From assembly GCA_963971575.1 (NCBI GenBank), contig OZ020611.1:182170535-182234534 (forward strand): a stretch of DNA of 64,000 nt, read 5' to 3'. Below, piece after piece: positions 42,970 through 53,229 of this stretch. Made by a program: the position numbers and the translations under genes. Each line of letters opens with the position of its first letter. Position 1 is the stretch's first letter. The notes beneath the pieces were generated by a model. It did not search any database and was not told the origin of the DNA. It saw nothing but the letters and a program-made list of their open reading frames with translations. This DNA comes from Liopterus haemorrhoidalis. Taxonomy: Eukaryota > Arthropoda > Insecta > Coleoptera > Dytiscidae.

Positions 42970-44382
42970 TTGTTAATTTTTTTTTGGCCACTGACCATGA
43001 TTACCAACTCATGTTTCGAAAATGGTATATTCCCGGACAAACTGAAAATTTCTAGAGTAACGCCGATCTTCAAAAAAGGAAACCTCGATGATCCTAACAA
43101 TTACCGCCCTATAGCGATTACACCTGTTTTCTCAAAAATCATTGAAAAAGCCATAAAAAATAGGTTATCAGATTTTTTTGAGAGGATGGGCGATTTTTCG
43201 GAAAATCAGTTTGGGTTCAGGGCACAACAGTCTACTAACAAAGCAACCATGAAATTACTTAGTAAAATCAATGAAAACCTTGAGCAAGGGAAACATGTCG
43301 TTGGGTCTTTCTGCGACCTAAGTAAAGCTTTTGACTGCGTGTGCCCTGAAAAACTCCGGGAAAAATTGCTCTATTATGGCATTCGTGGCAATACACTAGA
43401 CTTGCTGACAAACTTCCTGTCTAACAGGCAGCAACAGGTCTGGTATAAAAATACCCTTTCCTCGCCCAGATTCGTAAATATAGGAATAGGACAAGGAACT
43501 ATACTTGGACCGTTCCTATTCATATCGTATATAAATGATTTGCCTGAAGATATGGCGGCCACAACAATACTGTTTGCCGATGATTCATCTTTCATCGACG
43601 ACGGTGTTGACTGTGAGGATGCCCAGCAGACAGCCAGCACTACACAAGAGCAAGCTTTACAGTGGTTCACCAGTAATGGCCTCAGTCTAAATCGTGACAA
43701 GACCAAAACAGTCATTTTCAGCATGAATAGACAACTCAGTAATAATGCACTCTACCAGGATACCACTGTGAAGTTTCTTGGGTTCCAGCTGGATGCTAAG
43801 CTTAGCTGGGCAGACCACATTGGCTACATTTCCAATAAATTAAACAGCATGGTATACATGATAAAAAAATTAAAATATAATGTGTCCGATGAGATCGTTA
43901 GAATGGTTTACTTCTCCCACTTCCATTCAATAATTAATTATGGAATTATGTTGTGGGGTAGCGCATCTTGTTCTGTTCGAATTTTTAAAATTCAAAAACG
44001 CATTCTCAGAATAATGTCTGGTGCAAAACCTTATGCCCATTGTAGGGAACTATTTAAACAGCTCGCCATTCTAACGGTTCCATCGCTTTATATCTTAAAT
44101 GTATTACTATATGTAAAGGAAAATGATTGTTCAATAAAAAAAAATTTGAACAATCATAATTACGACACTAGGAATAAGGATAGTTTTATAGTGCCATTTT
44201 GTAGGTACAGAGCAAGTAGGAAGCTGCCTCTGTTTATAGGCATTGACCTGTACAACAAGATGCCTACCTCATTAACCAGTCTAAATAAGAACCACTTTAA
44301 GAGGAAAATTAAAAATTTTCTCTTAAAAGGTGCTTATTATGATACTCAAGAATTCCTAAAGGATATCGGAAATATAGACTGA
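42970..44382 (+). CDS. Reverse transcriptase of a jockey-like LINE, open but 5'-truncated
   Basis: The frame of 470 codons has no stop and starts inside the RT fingers. In order: VTPIFKKGNLDDPNNYRPIA (motif 1), FGFRAQQSTNKA (2), FCDLSKAFDCV with the first catalytic Asp (A), IGQGTILGPFLFISYINDLP (B), ILFADDSSF (C, FADD instead of YADD), SNGLSLNRDKTKTV (D) and KFLGFQLDAKLSW (E). Then comes a C-terminal region with IINYGIMLWGSA and KIQKRILRIM, ending GNID. The endonuclease is lost, so it cannot move by itself, but the open frame marks a recent insertion. The first 5-8 residues are probably flank. Confidence 0.85.
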   Translation: MLIFFWPLTMITNSCFENGIFPDKLKISRVTPIFKKGNLDDPNNYRPIAITPVFSKIIEKAIKNRLSDFFERMGDFSENQFGFRAQQSTNKATMKLLSKINENLEQGKHVVGSFCDLSKAFDCVCPEKLREKLLYYGIRGNTLDLLTNFLSNRQQQVWYKNTLSSPRFVNIGIGQGTILGPFLFISYINDLPEDMAATTILFADDSSFIDDGVDCEDAQQTASTTQEQALQWFTSNGLSLNRDKTKTVIFSMNRQLSNNALYQDTTVKFLGFQLDAKLSWADHIGYISNKLNSMVYMIKKLKYNVSDEIVRMVYFSHFHSIINYGIMLWGSASCSVRIFKIQKRILRIMSGAKPYAHCRELFKQLAILTVPSLYILNVLLYVKENDCSIKKNLNNHNYDTRNKDSFIVPFCRYRASRKLPLFIGIDLYNKMPTSLTSLNKNHFKRKIKNFLLKGAYYDTQEFLKDIGNID

Positions 44383-44535
44383 TATATGAATGTATATATT
44401 TCTTTGTATTATATTTCCTTGTATTATATATTTTGTATATTGTATTGTATTATTATTTTTTTCTAGACGTAAGTTACTGTATGTGTATATGTACAAAAAA
44501 CTTAAATAAACATATTATATTATATTATATTATAT
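42975..44535 (+). mobile_element. jockey-like LINE, 5'-truncated, with TATTA tail
   Basis: An insertion that begins inside the RT region and ends after AATAAACATATTATATTATA, a tail of TATTA units (44510-44535). The 5' truncation is typical of target-primed reverse transcription. No clear target duplication was identified. Confidence 0.8.
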
Positions 44536-44699
44536 TACGTATCAATAGCTTTCATTTGATACCCCACTCATATTTTTATATAATATACCAGTAGTCCTTT
44601 ACCTTTTTTAAATGACGGCACTACAATGTAAAATGTGAACTAGTCGGTTCCCATCAGGATACATTATTGAGAATTTTTTCAGAATTTTAGAGTTAGTTA

Positions 44700-45195
44700 G
44701 TTAGTTAAAAATTTTGGCGCACAGCAACGAAGGCAATTTGCGCCTAACGCAGCCCATATAAATGACTACACTACATTTAAAAACAATAAATTAAACAATC
44801 AATAAAAAGATAAAATCAATAAAATTACGAATACTCAATAAAAGAAATCTTGCACAGACAAATACAAATAAATAGGATAAAAAGTCTGTTCGAAAATTTG
44901 AACAGACTCAGGGTGATGGTAAGAGGCTGTAAAGGGGCCAATTACCATCGAATATCACAGTTAAGAAATAGAACACATTAAAATAGGGTGCAAGACTTCA
45001 CACATAAATCAGTAAGTTCGATTCTCTCAGGAAGAGTATGAGCCTGTCCATGCGTACCCTGTCGTCACCTAAAGCAACTGACAGGTCATAGTGCAAGCCT
45101 AACCTCTCCCTGACCTCCTCGAACTGTACACATTCAGTTAAAATATGTAACACAGACAAATCTGTACTACACGTCTTCAGAATTTTAGATAATGT
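44700..45195 (-). pseudogene. LINE C-terminus and 3' UTR fragment
   Basis: Minus residues LSVLHILTECVQFEEVRERL then LILFLRESNLLIYV match the Cys/His end region of jockey-type ORF2 (HIL.EC...R). After it comes a non-coding 3' part ending in TAAC repeats (GTTAGTTAGTTAG on plus at 44693-44706). Only the final 55 codons are kept. Confidence 0.65.
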
Positions 45196-45729
45196 TTTTT
45201 TTTTTTTGAATTTTAGATACATTTTTTTAGATTATTAGTTGAAATTTACACCACCCCCCCTGAGGGAGTGAATAGGGTGGGGGACAAAAAGTGGGGGATT
45301 GGTTGAGAGATTTTTACGAAAATAACAACAAAATTTTTTAAAAGAATAAAATTTGTGTGTTCTTCCTCAAATTAAGTCGTTTCATTTGATACCTCCCTAA
45401 AAATTAATATATGTATATTTAGAATATTTGTATTTATTTTTCCCGCGATGTGGTTTTGTGAACTCTTAATAGTTTTTCTGTATGTGGTATGTTGATAAAA
45501 GAGTTGTACCAGCATGTCATATTTTAATTATCTAGGTCCAGCCGTTCGACTACAATTTTCACCGAACAGATAGACACATGAAATCTCTTTAGTATGCTCA
45601 AAATTTATGATGCAATCAGTCTTCCGAATGTTTTTTTTTTTTTATGAAAATAATTTAATTTATTCTGAAGCCACAATACTAATAACACATTATTTACGTG
45701 TCTTATGCTTTAAATAAGTTTTGTTTTAG
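45196..45729 (+). other. Non-coding stretch before the nanos exon
   Basis: It includes another copy of the shared tail (GTCATATTTTAATTATCTAG, CAGCCGTTCGAC..., CCGAACAGATAGACACATG at 45515-45575) and ends with the polypyrimidine tract and TTTTAG acceptor (45724-45729) of the nanos exon. Confidence 0.5.
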
Positions 45730-47450
45730 CCTCTGGTGAAGCATCTGCCACCAACAATGCAGCAACGACATCAGCGCCTTCGTTTACTGTACCAATCTCG
45801 CAGACACCACTGTTATTTACGAGAGGTTTATCTCAATCACCAAGACCGCAAATATACTGGCCAGATATGGGAGGTCCCGAGTTACCCCGGCCAGTACTGT
45901 TTATGCCAGAACTGTCTTCAGCTAACTTCTCTTCAACAAACTTGCCCTCAATGAACTTACCAACTACCTTATCTACATCGTCATACTATGGACCCGAATG
46001 GTCTATGCCAAAGTATCCTGAATCAGAATTTACCAGGTCAACAGTGTGTAGTTCAGAAATACCGAAAACAGTGTTGTTCCCAGAGGGGTTCCAGTCAGAA
46101 TTGGCTATCAAAACACCAAAACTGCCTCCCTTAGAATTGCGTTTGGAACACCTGCGCATACAAGAGTCATCCATTTCGGAGGTTCAGGTTCCAAGTCTGT
46201 ACTTTAGATCATCAGAATTACCAGACGTGGTTGAGGACTCGACTCCCCGAAATTATTTAATAAACCCGATTTTAGCAAAATGGTTTGAACCACCATTGCC
46301 ACCAATTGTCCCTATATCAAAAATGCTTGTGCCAGAATTGCCTGCTAGTAAACCAAATGTTTCTAGCACGGCAGAAAACAAATCGCTGAATAAACCGGTT
46401 GATGATATTTGCAAAATGATAACTGAACTGCCATCGCAATATGGAGATGGAGAAGTTTCTTCAGTTTGGAAACCATTAACTACAACCCCAGGCTACGAAA
46501 AATATGGAGTTGACTCTACCACTTATTCACCAAGTTTCAATCCTATTTATTCTTCTTCTGATCTACCTACTTTAGAACCTTCGTTGAAGTACTCTCCACC
46601 AGTTTGTCTAGAAACTTCTCCACTACTAGGATTTGATCAAAAACCTTACACTAATTATAAACCAAAAGCCACAAAAAATGTTTTTGATAACTTTTCCAAA
46701 TTTGCTAATTCCTGGCCTGTTGACAATAAAGTATATGATGATTTATGTGACGAAGAAGCAGATTATGAGATCAGTTCTCTTAACGAAGGGGTTTTTAATA
46801 TAGAAGATTTGCGGAATTTCAATTCTGATTCTTTTGCTTCTAGAACTTCTGCATATACAAAATGGTCTACAAATTCAAATAAAAGTCTCTCTTCTCCTGA
46901 AGAAACTATTTCTGATTATGAAGACGAACTACGACGCTTATTTTGCTTAAGTCCAGTTCAGGTAGATGCTTCAACCCAAACTACAACACCTCCTCCTGAA
47001 TGGTATGGAGGTTTAAGTTTTTACAAACATTTATATGATAAAGAAATAGCTTTAGCATCAAATGATTTTCCTTTACCAAATGTTGATATAGATAATACTA
47101 TGGAAGAAACTGAATATACAAAATTTTCTGAAATGGTTAATTCAACTTACGCTGAAGTTACTGCACAAGAATTGAAAATTTTTGATGATTTTCAGCCAAC
47201 AAAAATCGAAATTTTTTCTACACCTGAAACTGGATCTTATGCTTCAACAGCCATGAAACTTAAGATTGATGTAGAAACCCAAACTACTAATGATGCAAAA
47301 GAAACAGCTAAACAAGCTGTTAGAAATGAAATTAAGCAATATACCAACGTTTCTGATCTTCATCCAATTAAATTTTCTACAGAACCAGCTACAGGCTGTT
47401 TGGGAGCTGAGGCTTCAACATCTACAGCAACTTCTGCTACTGTTTACAAG
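45730..47450 (+). CDS. nanos: nanos, large internal coding exon
   Basis: The acceptor TTGTTTTAG ends at 45729 and the donor AAG|GTATGT starts at 47451. The frame is open over 573 codons, entering with two bases that complete a split codon (SGEASATNNAATTSAPSF...). The ATG at 45867 is internal and need not be the start. The protein is rich in Pro, Ser, Thr and acidic residues, without a recognisable fold. It has ELP-type repeats (PELPRPVLFMPELS; LPPLELRLEHLRIQ) and two TQTT motifs. Long disordered N-terminal regions are usual in Nanos, where they recruit partners such as the CCR4-NOT deadenylase, but this one is far longer than most. Identity comes from the in-phase join to the zinc-finger exon 8.5 kb away. 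Confidence 0.75.
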
Positions 47451-47519
47451 GTATGTTCAACATTGCATAATATTATAAAAATATTATTATTAGTCCATTA
47501 GATTAGGAGGTTGCATTGA

Positions 47520-47665
47520 AAGACGCTGTTTCCTTGCGTTTTTTGAGTATTTATTTCAATAACAAAATACGTGAATACATTAAGTATTTGTCCTCGAAAG
47601 CTATGACTTTTTCCCACTTTTCTAGCAGAAATTAAAGCTCATCAAGTTAGTGGATCGACGTGTTC
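47520..47665 (-). pseudogene. Possible mariner C-terminal tail
   Basis: Minus residues LLEKWEKVIAFEDKYLMYSR resemble the end of mariner-type transposases (W.KVI...YL). No catalytic region or inverted repeat was found, so the call is weak. Confidence 0.3.
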
Positions 47666-47739
47666 GCGGTGACTTAATAACTATGTATCGACTTGTGTCC
47701 AATTCGTTTTCTTGTGATGTATCATCATTATTTTTTTTT

Positions 47740-47858
47740 GCTTATCACTTGGATTTTCGGAGGTGAGGACCTTTTTTTGCTCTTCACTTGGATTTTGGGA
47801 AGTGAGGACCACCAAGGGCGCCAAAACACAGTTTTGCCCCTAGCGCAAGCGGCTCTGG
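47740..47858 (+). repeat. Truncated copy of the GCGGCTCTG MITE with minisatellite
   Basis: Two minisatellite units (CACTTGGATTTTGGGA, GTGAGGACCTTTTTTTGCTC) are followed by GGGCGCCAAAACACAGTTTT and GCGGCTCTG. This matches the right half of 58082-58394. Confidence 0.7.
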
Positions 47859-48299
47859 TTTCACAAGCAATCGATGAGCTTCAGCTGCACTTTTTTCCAA
47901 TCAAAGTAATGTAGAAATACACATCGAAAAAACAACTTATCGCGTTCCATTTTAATTCGGTTATAGAAAAGCAATTGTGTAAACAAAGTATGGCGTCTGA
48001 TGACTGAATTTTAATAGGAAATGTTCACACTTCAAAATGACGTAAGCATGTCACATGTGTCACTGCTCACAGCATACGCACCTAGAGCCATCTACACGTG
48101 AACAGTGGCTCTTAATACGACCCCCTATTACAAACAAACACAAGCATTATACCCGCTACTTTGCTACCAGAAAAGAGCGGTATTAAGCCACTTAAACCGA
48201 GCCAACGTCGGAATCTGTCCAAGTTTGACACAGTGTAAACCATTTTGGGGAGCGTCCAAGTGTATATTTTCTGTTAATCTACCATTACATTAAGATGTA
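47859..48299. other. Intron sequence, nothing recognised
   Basis: No open frame or repeat end is seen apart from the TA that precedes the mariner at 48300. Confidence 0.3.
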
Positions 48300-48909
48300 C
48301 GAGGTGTTTCTGAAAAGTATCCGAACCACACGCTCCCAGCGGTGCTTCCACATCTTAAAACAGTCCTCGAACGCAGATTTTGGAATGGCCTTCAGCTCGC
48401 GCGTCGCATTACTCTGAATCGTCTCGATATCGTCGAACCGCTTTCCTTTGAGCACCATTTTCAATTTTGGGAACATCCAAAAGTCGCAGGGAGCTATGTC
48501 GGGACTGTACGGAGGCTGGCGATGCTGTACAATCTTGTGTTTCGCCAAGAATGAATTTCGCACATACGCGAGTCATTCCCAAATTCTCGATTAAAATTTC
48601 CCAAACAGTAGCTTTCGGTATTCCGAGATCATTTTCTAGTTCACGAACAGTCAATCGACGATCACCTTCAATCGCAAGTCGCATACGCTCGATGTTTTCC
48701 GATGTTTTTGTCAGCAAAGGTCTGTCAGAACGAGTGTCACTGTCAACAGTGCGGCCATTTTTAAACCGCCTGTACCACTCCTTTATCTGTGTTATACCCA
48801 TACTTTCGTCCCCAAATGCCTTCTGTATCATTTCAATCGTCTCCGTACAACTGTTGCCGAGATTGCAGCAAAACTTGATGCAAATTCGTTGATCTGTTCT
48901 TTCTGTCAT
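48300..48909 (-). pseudogene. mariner transposase lacking its central part
   Basis: ATG at 48907-48909 starts TERTDQRICIKFCCNLGNSC, TETIEMIQKAFGDESM and KEWYRRFKNGRTV, the paired helix-turn-helix domain. It then jumps, after about residue 110, to LAKHKIVQHRQPPYSPDIAP and CDFWMFPKLK, the third catalytic region. The first two catalytic Asp residues fall in the deletion. The family with PYSPD.APCDFW.FPKLK is widespread in insects (SETMAR-like). Confidence 0.85.
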
Positions 48910-49115
48910 TTTCAACAGTAAACAAATGCGGCGAACGGAAAAAACACGTTGGACATAAACACACGCTGCGCGCGACCCAAGGCGTCCGGCCGGTAAATAC
49001 GGCATCCAGGGAGTTCGTGAGGGACTACTGGTTACGCTCATACCCCGTAGAGGCCGCTCGGGCGCTCTGGCGCGAAGATATGAACGCAGGTCGGATACTT
49101 TTCGGACACACCTTG
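48300..49115 (-). mobile_element. mariner deletion derivative
   Basis: Ends CGAGGTGTTTCTGAAAAGTA and, inverted, CAAGGTGTGTCCGAAAAGTA, flanked by TA (48298-48299, 49116-49117). At 816 bp it lacks about a third of a mariner. Confidence 0.85.
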
Positions 49116-49117
49116 TA

Positions 49118-49700
49118 CTTCTTACACAAATAATTTAAGTAAGGGCTTCTTTATACATTGATAGTACAGACACTAGTTGACAACACGAAGATACAGGGCA
49201 ACCACCGCTACAGGCGACTGCGAGCAAAGGCTATACAAACTTCTTCCTTATGTTCTATAGCTATAGCCATCAAAGCCCGGTCTGGTATACATTAACATTT
49301 GAGTAAAATTAATTTAATCAAAGAAAATGAGAGTGTAATTTTGAACTCATCTGAATTGTGTGACAGTTGGTATGTTTTTGTTTGTAGAAACCGCGTCACA
49401 TATATGCTTGGCGGATTCGACGCAACAATCGTGTACACGGCGCGCTCGTTTAGCTGCCCGCGTTCTCGACGCACATTCTCTGCATCACGTACACCATCAC
49501 TTGACACGGCAACGACAACGACACTCCACCGTGTGCGTCCGCAAGGCATCGTATGTGTTTGAAATGATGTGCATGCAATGCTTCTGCTGCTATGGGCGCT
49601 GCCACCATTTTTTAGGCGCTGCCACCATTTTTCACATGATAAAAATTTCCTGTATTATCAAATACAGGAAATTTTTCTTAGTGCATTTGTGTATTCTTTT
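49118..49700. other. GC-richer stretch next to the 28S fragment
   Basis: 49390-49560 is unusually GC-rich (GGCGCGCTCGTTTAGCTGCC, CGACACTCCACCGTGTGCG). It lies on the 3' side of the 28S fragment and could be rDNA spacer carried along, which I cannot confirm. At 49580-49635 GGGCGCTGCCACCATTTTT is duplicated, and at 49645-49675 AAATTTCCTGTATT forms a hairpin with AATACAGGAAATTT. Confidence 0.35.
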
Positions 49701-50895
49701 TGTGGGGCCTCGTCTTAACCGACAAAAGAATCCCCAAGCTAAAGGCTGAGTCTCAATAGATCGCAGCGTGGAAACTGCTCTACCGAGTACAACACCCCGC
49801 CAGGTACGTGAGTCGTCTGCAGACAATGCCGAGCCCCGACGTCGAATTGTCAAATAGTTACCCATGTTCGATGGCTTGCGGACAGACGGACATGACAGCC
49901 GGCCTAACTCATCTTAAACGTGTGCATTGTTTTGAGCCTTTCGACCCGCACAGAGCTCCGACAGATATCGTTGCCGCCTGTGACTAAACGAGATACGGCC
50001 TTAAAGGTGTTCAGGCATAATCCCACGGATGGTAGCTTCACACCACCGCCCGGTCGGGCGAGAGCGTTAACCAAATGTCCGAACCGCAGGTTCCTCTCGT
50101 ACTGAACAGGATTACTATCGCAACGACCGGCCTAAACCAGTGGTTCCCAACCTTTTTTGTGGTCAGCACCCCTTTGAATGTGAAAATAAGCTCCCGCGCC
50201 CCCATAAAAAATGAGTTCATATTTTTTCAGTTGAGTCATATTTATATGTCAAATTAATCAAAATAAAAAGTGAAGAGCAAAAAAAAATTATATTTCTTTA
50301 AAATTGATCAAATTAATTGATTTAGTATTCAGCGGTTCTTAACCTTAATAAAATAAGAAAGAAAGTATACTTATTGAAAAATAATTATTATTTATTTCAA
50401 AAAATAAAAAAAAAAATAATACAGGGAAAAATATATAATGATTCTTATTCTGCCCAAAAACAATAAATAATACAATAATACAAAATACTATAATACAATA
50501 ATACAAATAATACAATCATACAATAATACAAATAATACAAAAAAATATGTAATACGCAAGGTTATTATGTAACACACAAAATACATTTTCTTGGAGGTTA
50601 AGATTCCTAAACAAATCCGAAACTCTAAAAATAAAAATTGTTCAATTGTGGAAACTACATGCGCTCAATATTCTGATGACGTCATACGTCAAAATGAAGA
50701 TTCGAGTGTTAAAAAAATCTAGACTATTTAAAATTTAAATAAACTAGATTTTTTACACAAATTTTATAAATTTATATAAATCGTCTCGCACCCCTGGTTG
50801 GGAACCACTGGTCTAAACCCAGCTTAACAATGCCACGCTTGGCGAATTCTGCTTCGCAATGATAGGAAGAGCCGACATCAAAAGATCAAAAAGCG
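49701..50895 (-). rRNA. 28S rRNA fragment (3' region), pseudogene, split by a MITE
   Basis: Read on minus, 50895-50811 and 50137-49701 follow the last part of 28S rRNA: GGCTCTTCCTATCATTG, then AGTACGAGAGGAACCTGCGG, then TGAAGCTACCATCCGTGGGA, then GGCGGGGTGTTGTACTCGGT and GAGACTCAGCC. Part of the conserved segment before the CGTCGTTGCG point is deleted (about 35 bases), as is a stretch by AGCTTAAC. Many substitutions are visible. It is antisense to nanos within its intron. Confidence 0.85.
50138..50810. mobile_element. hAT-type MITE inside the 28S fragment
   Basis: Ends CAGTGGTTCCCAACC and GGTTGGGAACCACTG form a perfect 15-bp inverted repeat. The flanks are GCCTAAAC and GTCTAAAC (7 of 8); GTCTAAAC is the rRNA original. 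The 673-bp interior is AT-rich, with ATAATACAA runs. Confidence 0.9.
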
Positions 50896-51504
50896 TCATG
50901 TATCCGTCGTTTCAAAGTCCTTCATTTTTTAATTGAATGCAAGATTCCTATCCGTATCAGTATCCGCGGATCCGGCTTTTATGTGATCCGGCACATACCT
51001 AATCTTTACCTATGGGTTACGGCGAAATTCAACAGCAAACTGAACGTTATAATTTTCGTCGAAAATGTGAACTTATAAATGAGTTATCCATTGATACGAG
51101 GTTTATGTCCTAGCGAACCTTTTTGTATCAATATTAAAACCGTAAAAGTCGATATTTTCGATATATCTTCTACAGTTTAGCTGCCGTAACAATTTTAATA
51201 TGTACATGAAAGACTTTTCCAATTTTTTCCGAAATATTTCTTAATTGCTTATAATCCTGGTATCATATAGAAGTGATGATATACAGGGTGTATCAAGATA
51301 GAGGGAATACTATTTTTCTCGAAAACACGACGTGTGCGCAGATGGGAAAACAAATTTAGGACCAATGTGTATCCAAAGAATTGAATGATAGTATTTTTAA
51401 AGTAAAATATATTTATAAGTAAGATTAATTTTTTAAGTGGGAACCCATGTCGGATTGGATATGTTTGAACAGGACTTTTGAAAAAAAACACCTTTTACTT
51501 AATA
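50896..51504. other. Intron sequence with a truncated TIR
   Basis: CAGGGTGTATCAAGATAGAG at 51284 after TA looks like a single Tc1/mariner-type end without a partner. The rest is unremarkable. Confidence 0.3.
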
Positions 51505-51663
51505 CGAGGGTTACCTTTTATGTTTTTACAAACTACCACTAGATGGCAATATGGAAATGTGTCATTACTATATTCGTAATTTGACATTTGTTATTGTGAA
51601 ATCAGTGGCAGCTTACAAATTGAGTAGTTTGTTGACAGTGATAGTTTAACATTTTTAATTAAA

Positions 51664-53050
51664 ATGTTTAATATTACTCGTGAAGGTTTTCGTTCGATGG
51701 TTTTTTACGATTTTAGTAAAGGCTTAACTCAACAACGATGCACAGATTCTTTTCGTTCAACTTTTGTTAATAAAGCAGCATCAGAAAAGACTGTTTACGA
51801 TTGGTTTGCAGAATTTCGTCCTGGTCATGCGTCCGTCAGTGATGAATCTCATTAAGGTCGATCAAAATCGGTTGTGATTCAAAAAAACATCGATGCTGTG
51901 CGCAAAATGATTGAAGAAGATCGGCATGTGACTTACCGTGAGATAGAGGCATCCTTTGGCATATCGCAGACTGTAATAGATTCGATTTTGCATGAACATT
52001 TAGCTGTGAAGAAGATCTGTTTCCGAGGGAGTCCGCATAATTTGACCGAAGCTCAAAAAAAGACTCGTGTTGATTGGTGACAGGGAATGCTAAAAAATTC
52101 AACCTAGGCACTGCAAAATCCGCATACCCCATCGTTACAGGTGACGAAACTTGGCTTTATTCATATGAACCGGAAACTAAGCAACAATCCACTGTTTGAG
52201 TCTTCCAAGATGAACCGAAACCCACAAAAGTTGTTCGTTTACCATGCACTTCCAAGAAAATGATCGCTTGTTTCTTCGGTTGTACTGGTCGCAACCACTC
52301 CTTTAGAGCAGGAGTGGGCAAATCCTTTGGCTGTCGGGCCACATTGCGGTTGAAACACACAACGCGTGCCAAAAAATTTTTATTCTAATTTTAAATATTG
52401 TTTTTGTTATGAATTTTATAAATTTTAAAAGCAATATTTTTAAACCAAAACGTGTATTTATTATGCAATTTAAAGAAAAGAATTGAAAAGAAAATTGGAA
52501 AGAATGAAAATTTGAAAGAATATTGGACAGACAGTAATATTTGTGCAGGGCACAATAATTTATAAAATGCTTCGCGGGCCGGATAGAATTTCAGCGTGGG
52601 CCGGATCCGGCCCACGGGCCGCCATTTACCCAGGCCTGCTTTAGAGGATCGGAGAACAATTAATGCTGAATGGTATACAACAATTTGTTTGCTAGAAATT
52701 GTCGACAAAATCAGGAAAAACAACCAAAAACGTCGCATCATTCTTCATCATGACAATGCAAATTCCCACACAGCACGTCAAACAATTGATTATTTGAAGG
52801 AGAAAAACATCGAATTAATGACTTATTGTCCGTATTCGCCTGATTTATCCCCTAACGACTTTTTGTTGTTGCCCAATGTCAAACAAAAAATGCGTTGACA
52901 ACGATTTTCATCTTCTCAAGAAGCTATTGAAAACTTCGAAAACCATGTTTTTGAGATACCAACTTCAGAGTGGAAAAAATGTTTCGAGAATTGGTTTGAA
53001 CGCATGCAAAAATATATAAATCTTAAAGACGAATATTTTGAAAAGCAATA
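51664..53050 (+). pseudogene. mariner transposase (DD34D), broken
   Basis: ATG at 51664 starts FNITREGFRSMVFYDFSKGL. The helix-turn-helix part includes AASEKTVYDWFAEF. A TAA ends the first piece at 51855, and the frame continues (IQKNIDAVRKMIEEDRHVTY, FGISQTVIDSILHEHL) to a TGA at 52080. The first catalytic region (VTGDET.W) is frameshifted near 52140. KKMIACFFGC (52255) is followed by the MITE, then RRIILHHDNANSHTARQ (second Asp) and CPYSPDLSPNDF (third Asp, 34 residues on). A stop at 52898 precedes EIPTSEWKKCFENWFERMQK. Confidence 0.9.
52309..52638. mobile_element. CAGGAGTGGGCAAATCC hAT-type MITE
   Basis: Ends CAGGAGTGGGCAAATCC and, inverted, CAGGCCTGGGTAAATGG, flanked by a perfect 8-bp duplication CTTTAGAG (52301-52308 and 52639-52646). 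A GGCCGGATCCGGCCC palindrome near the right end. 330 bp, no protein. Confidence 0.9.
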
Positions 53051-53229
53051 AAACAGTTTGCTCCAAAAAAAAATTGTCTTTCTTACTTTTTGTAAAAACT
53101 TAAATGGTAGCCCTCGTACAACCGCTCCTCTACGTTAAATCGCAACGGTGTTCTAAATTTGTAAATAACATTGCAAAAAGAAAATTATTGTAGAGAGATT
53201 CTGTGAAGAATTACCGTATTAGCCCGAAT

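Larger units (their letters stand above)
51505..53116 (+). mobile_element. mariner element, full length, with a nested MITE
   Basis: Ends CGAGGGTTACC and the inverse of GGTAGCCCTCG, flanked by TA. Without the 330-bp MITE at 52309-52638 (and one target copy) it is about 1.27 kb, the usual mariner size. The fragments at 3486-3635 and 31654-32205 are of the same family. Confidence 0.9.

Noticed and set aside
45867..47501. nanos start at the ATG at 45867 and end at 47501
   Set aside because: The frame is open upstream to an acceptor at 45729, and the last 17 codons lie beyond a good donor at 47451, where splicing to the zinc-finger exon is in phase.
49292..49562. Overlapping GC-rich frames on both strands
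   Set aside because: They arise from the GC-rich stretch next to the 28S fragment and show no protein family.
49632..50105. Open frames across the 28S fragment
   Set aside because: They are read through conserved rRNA sequence and are not genes.
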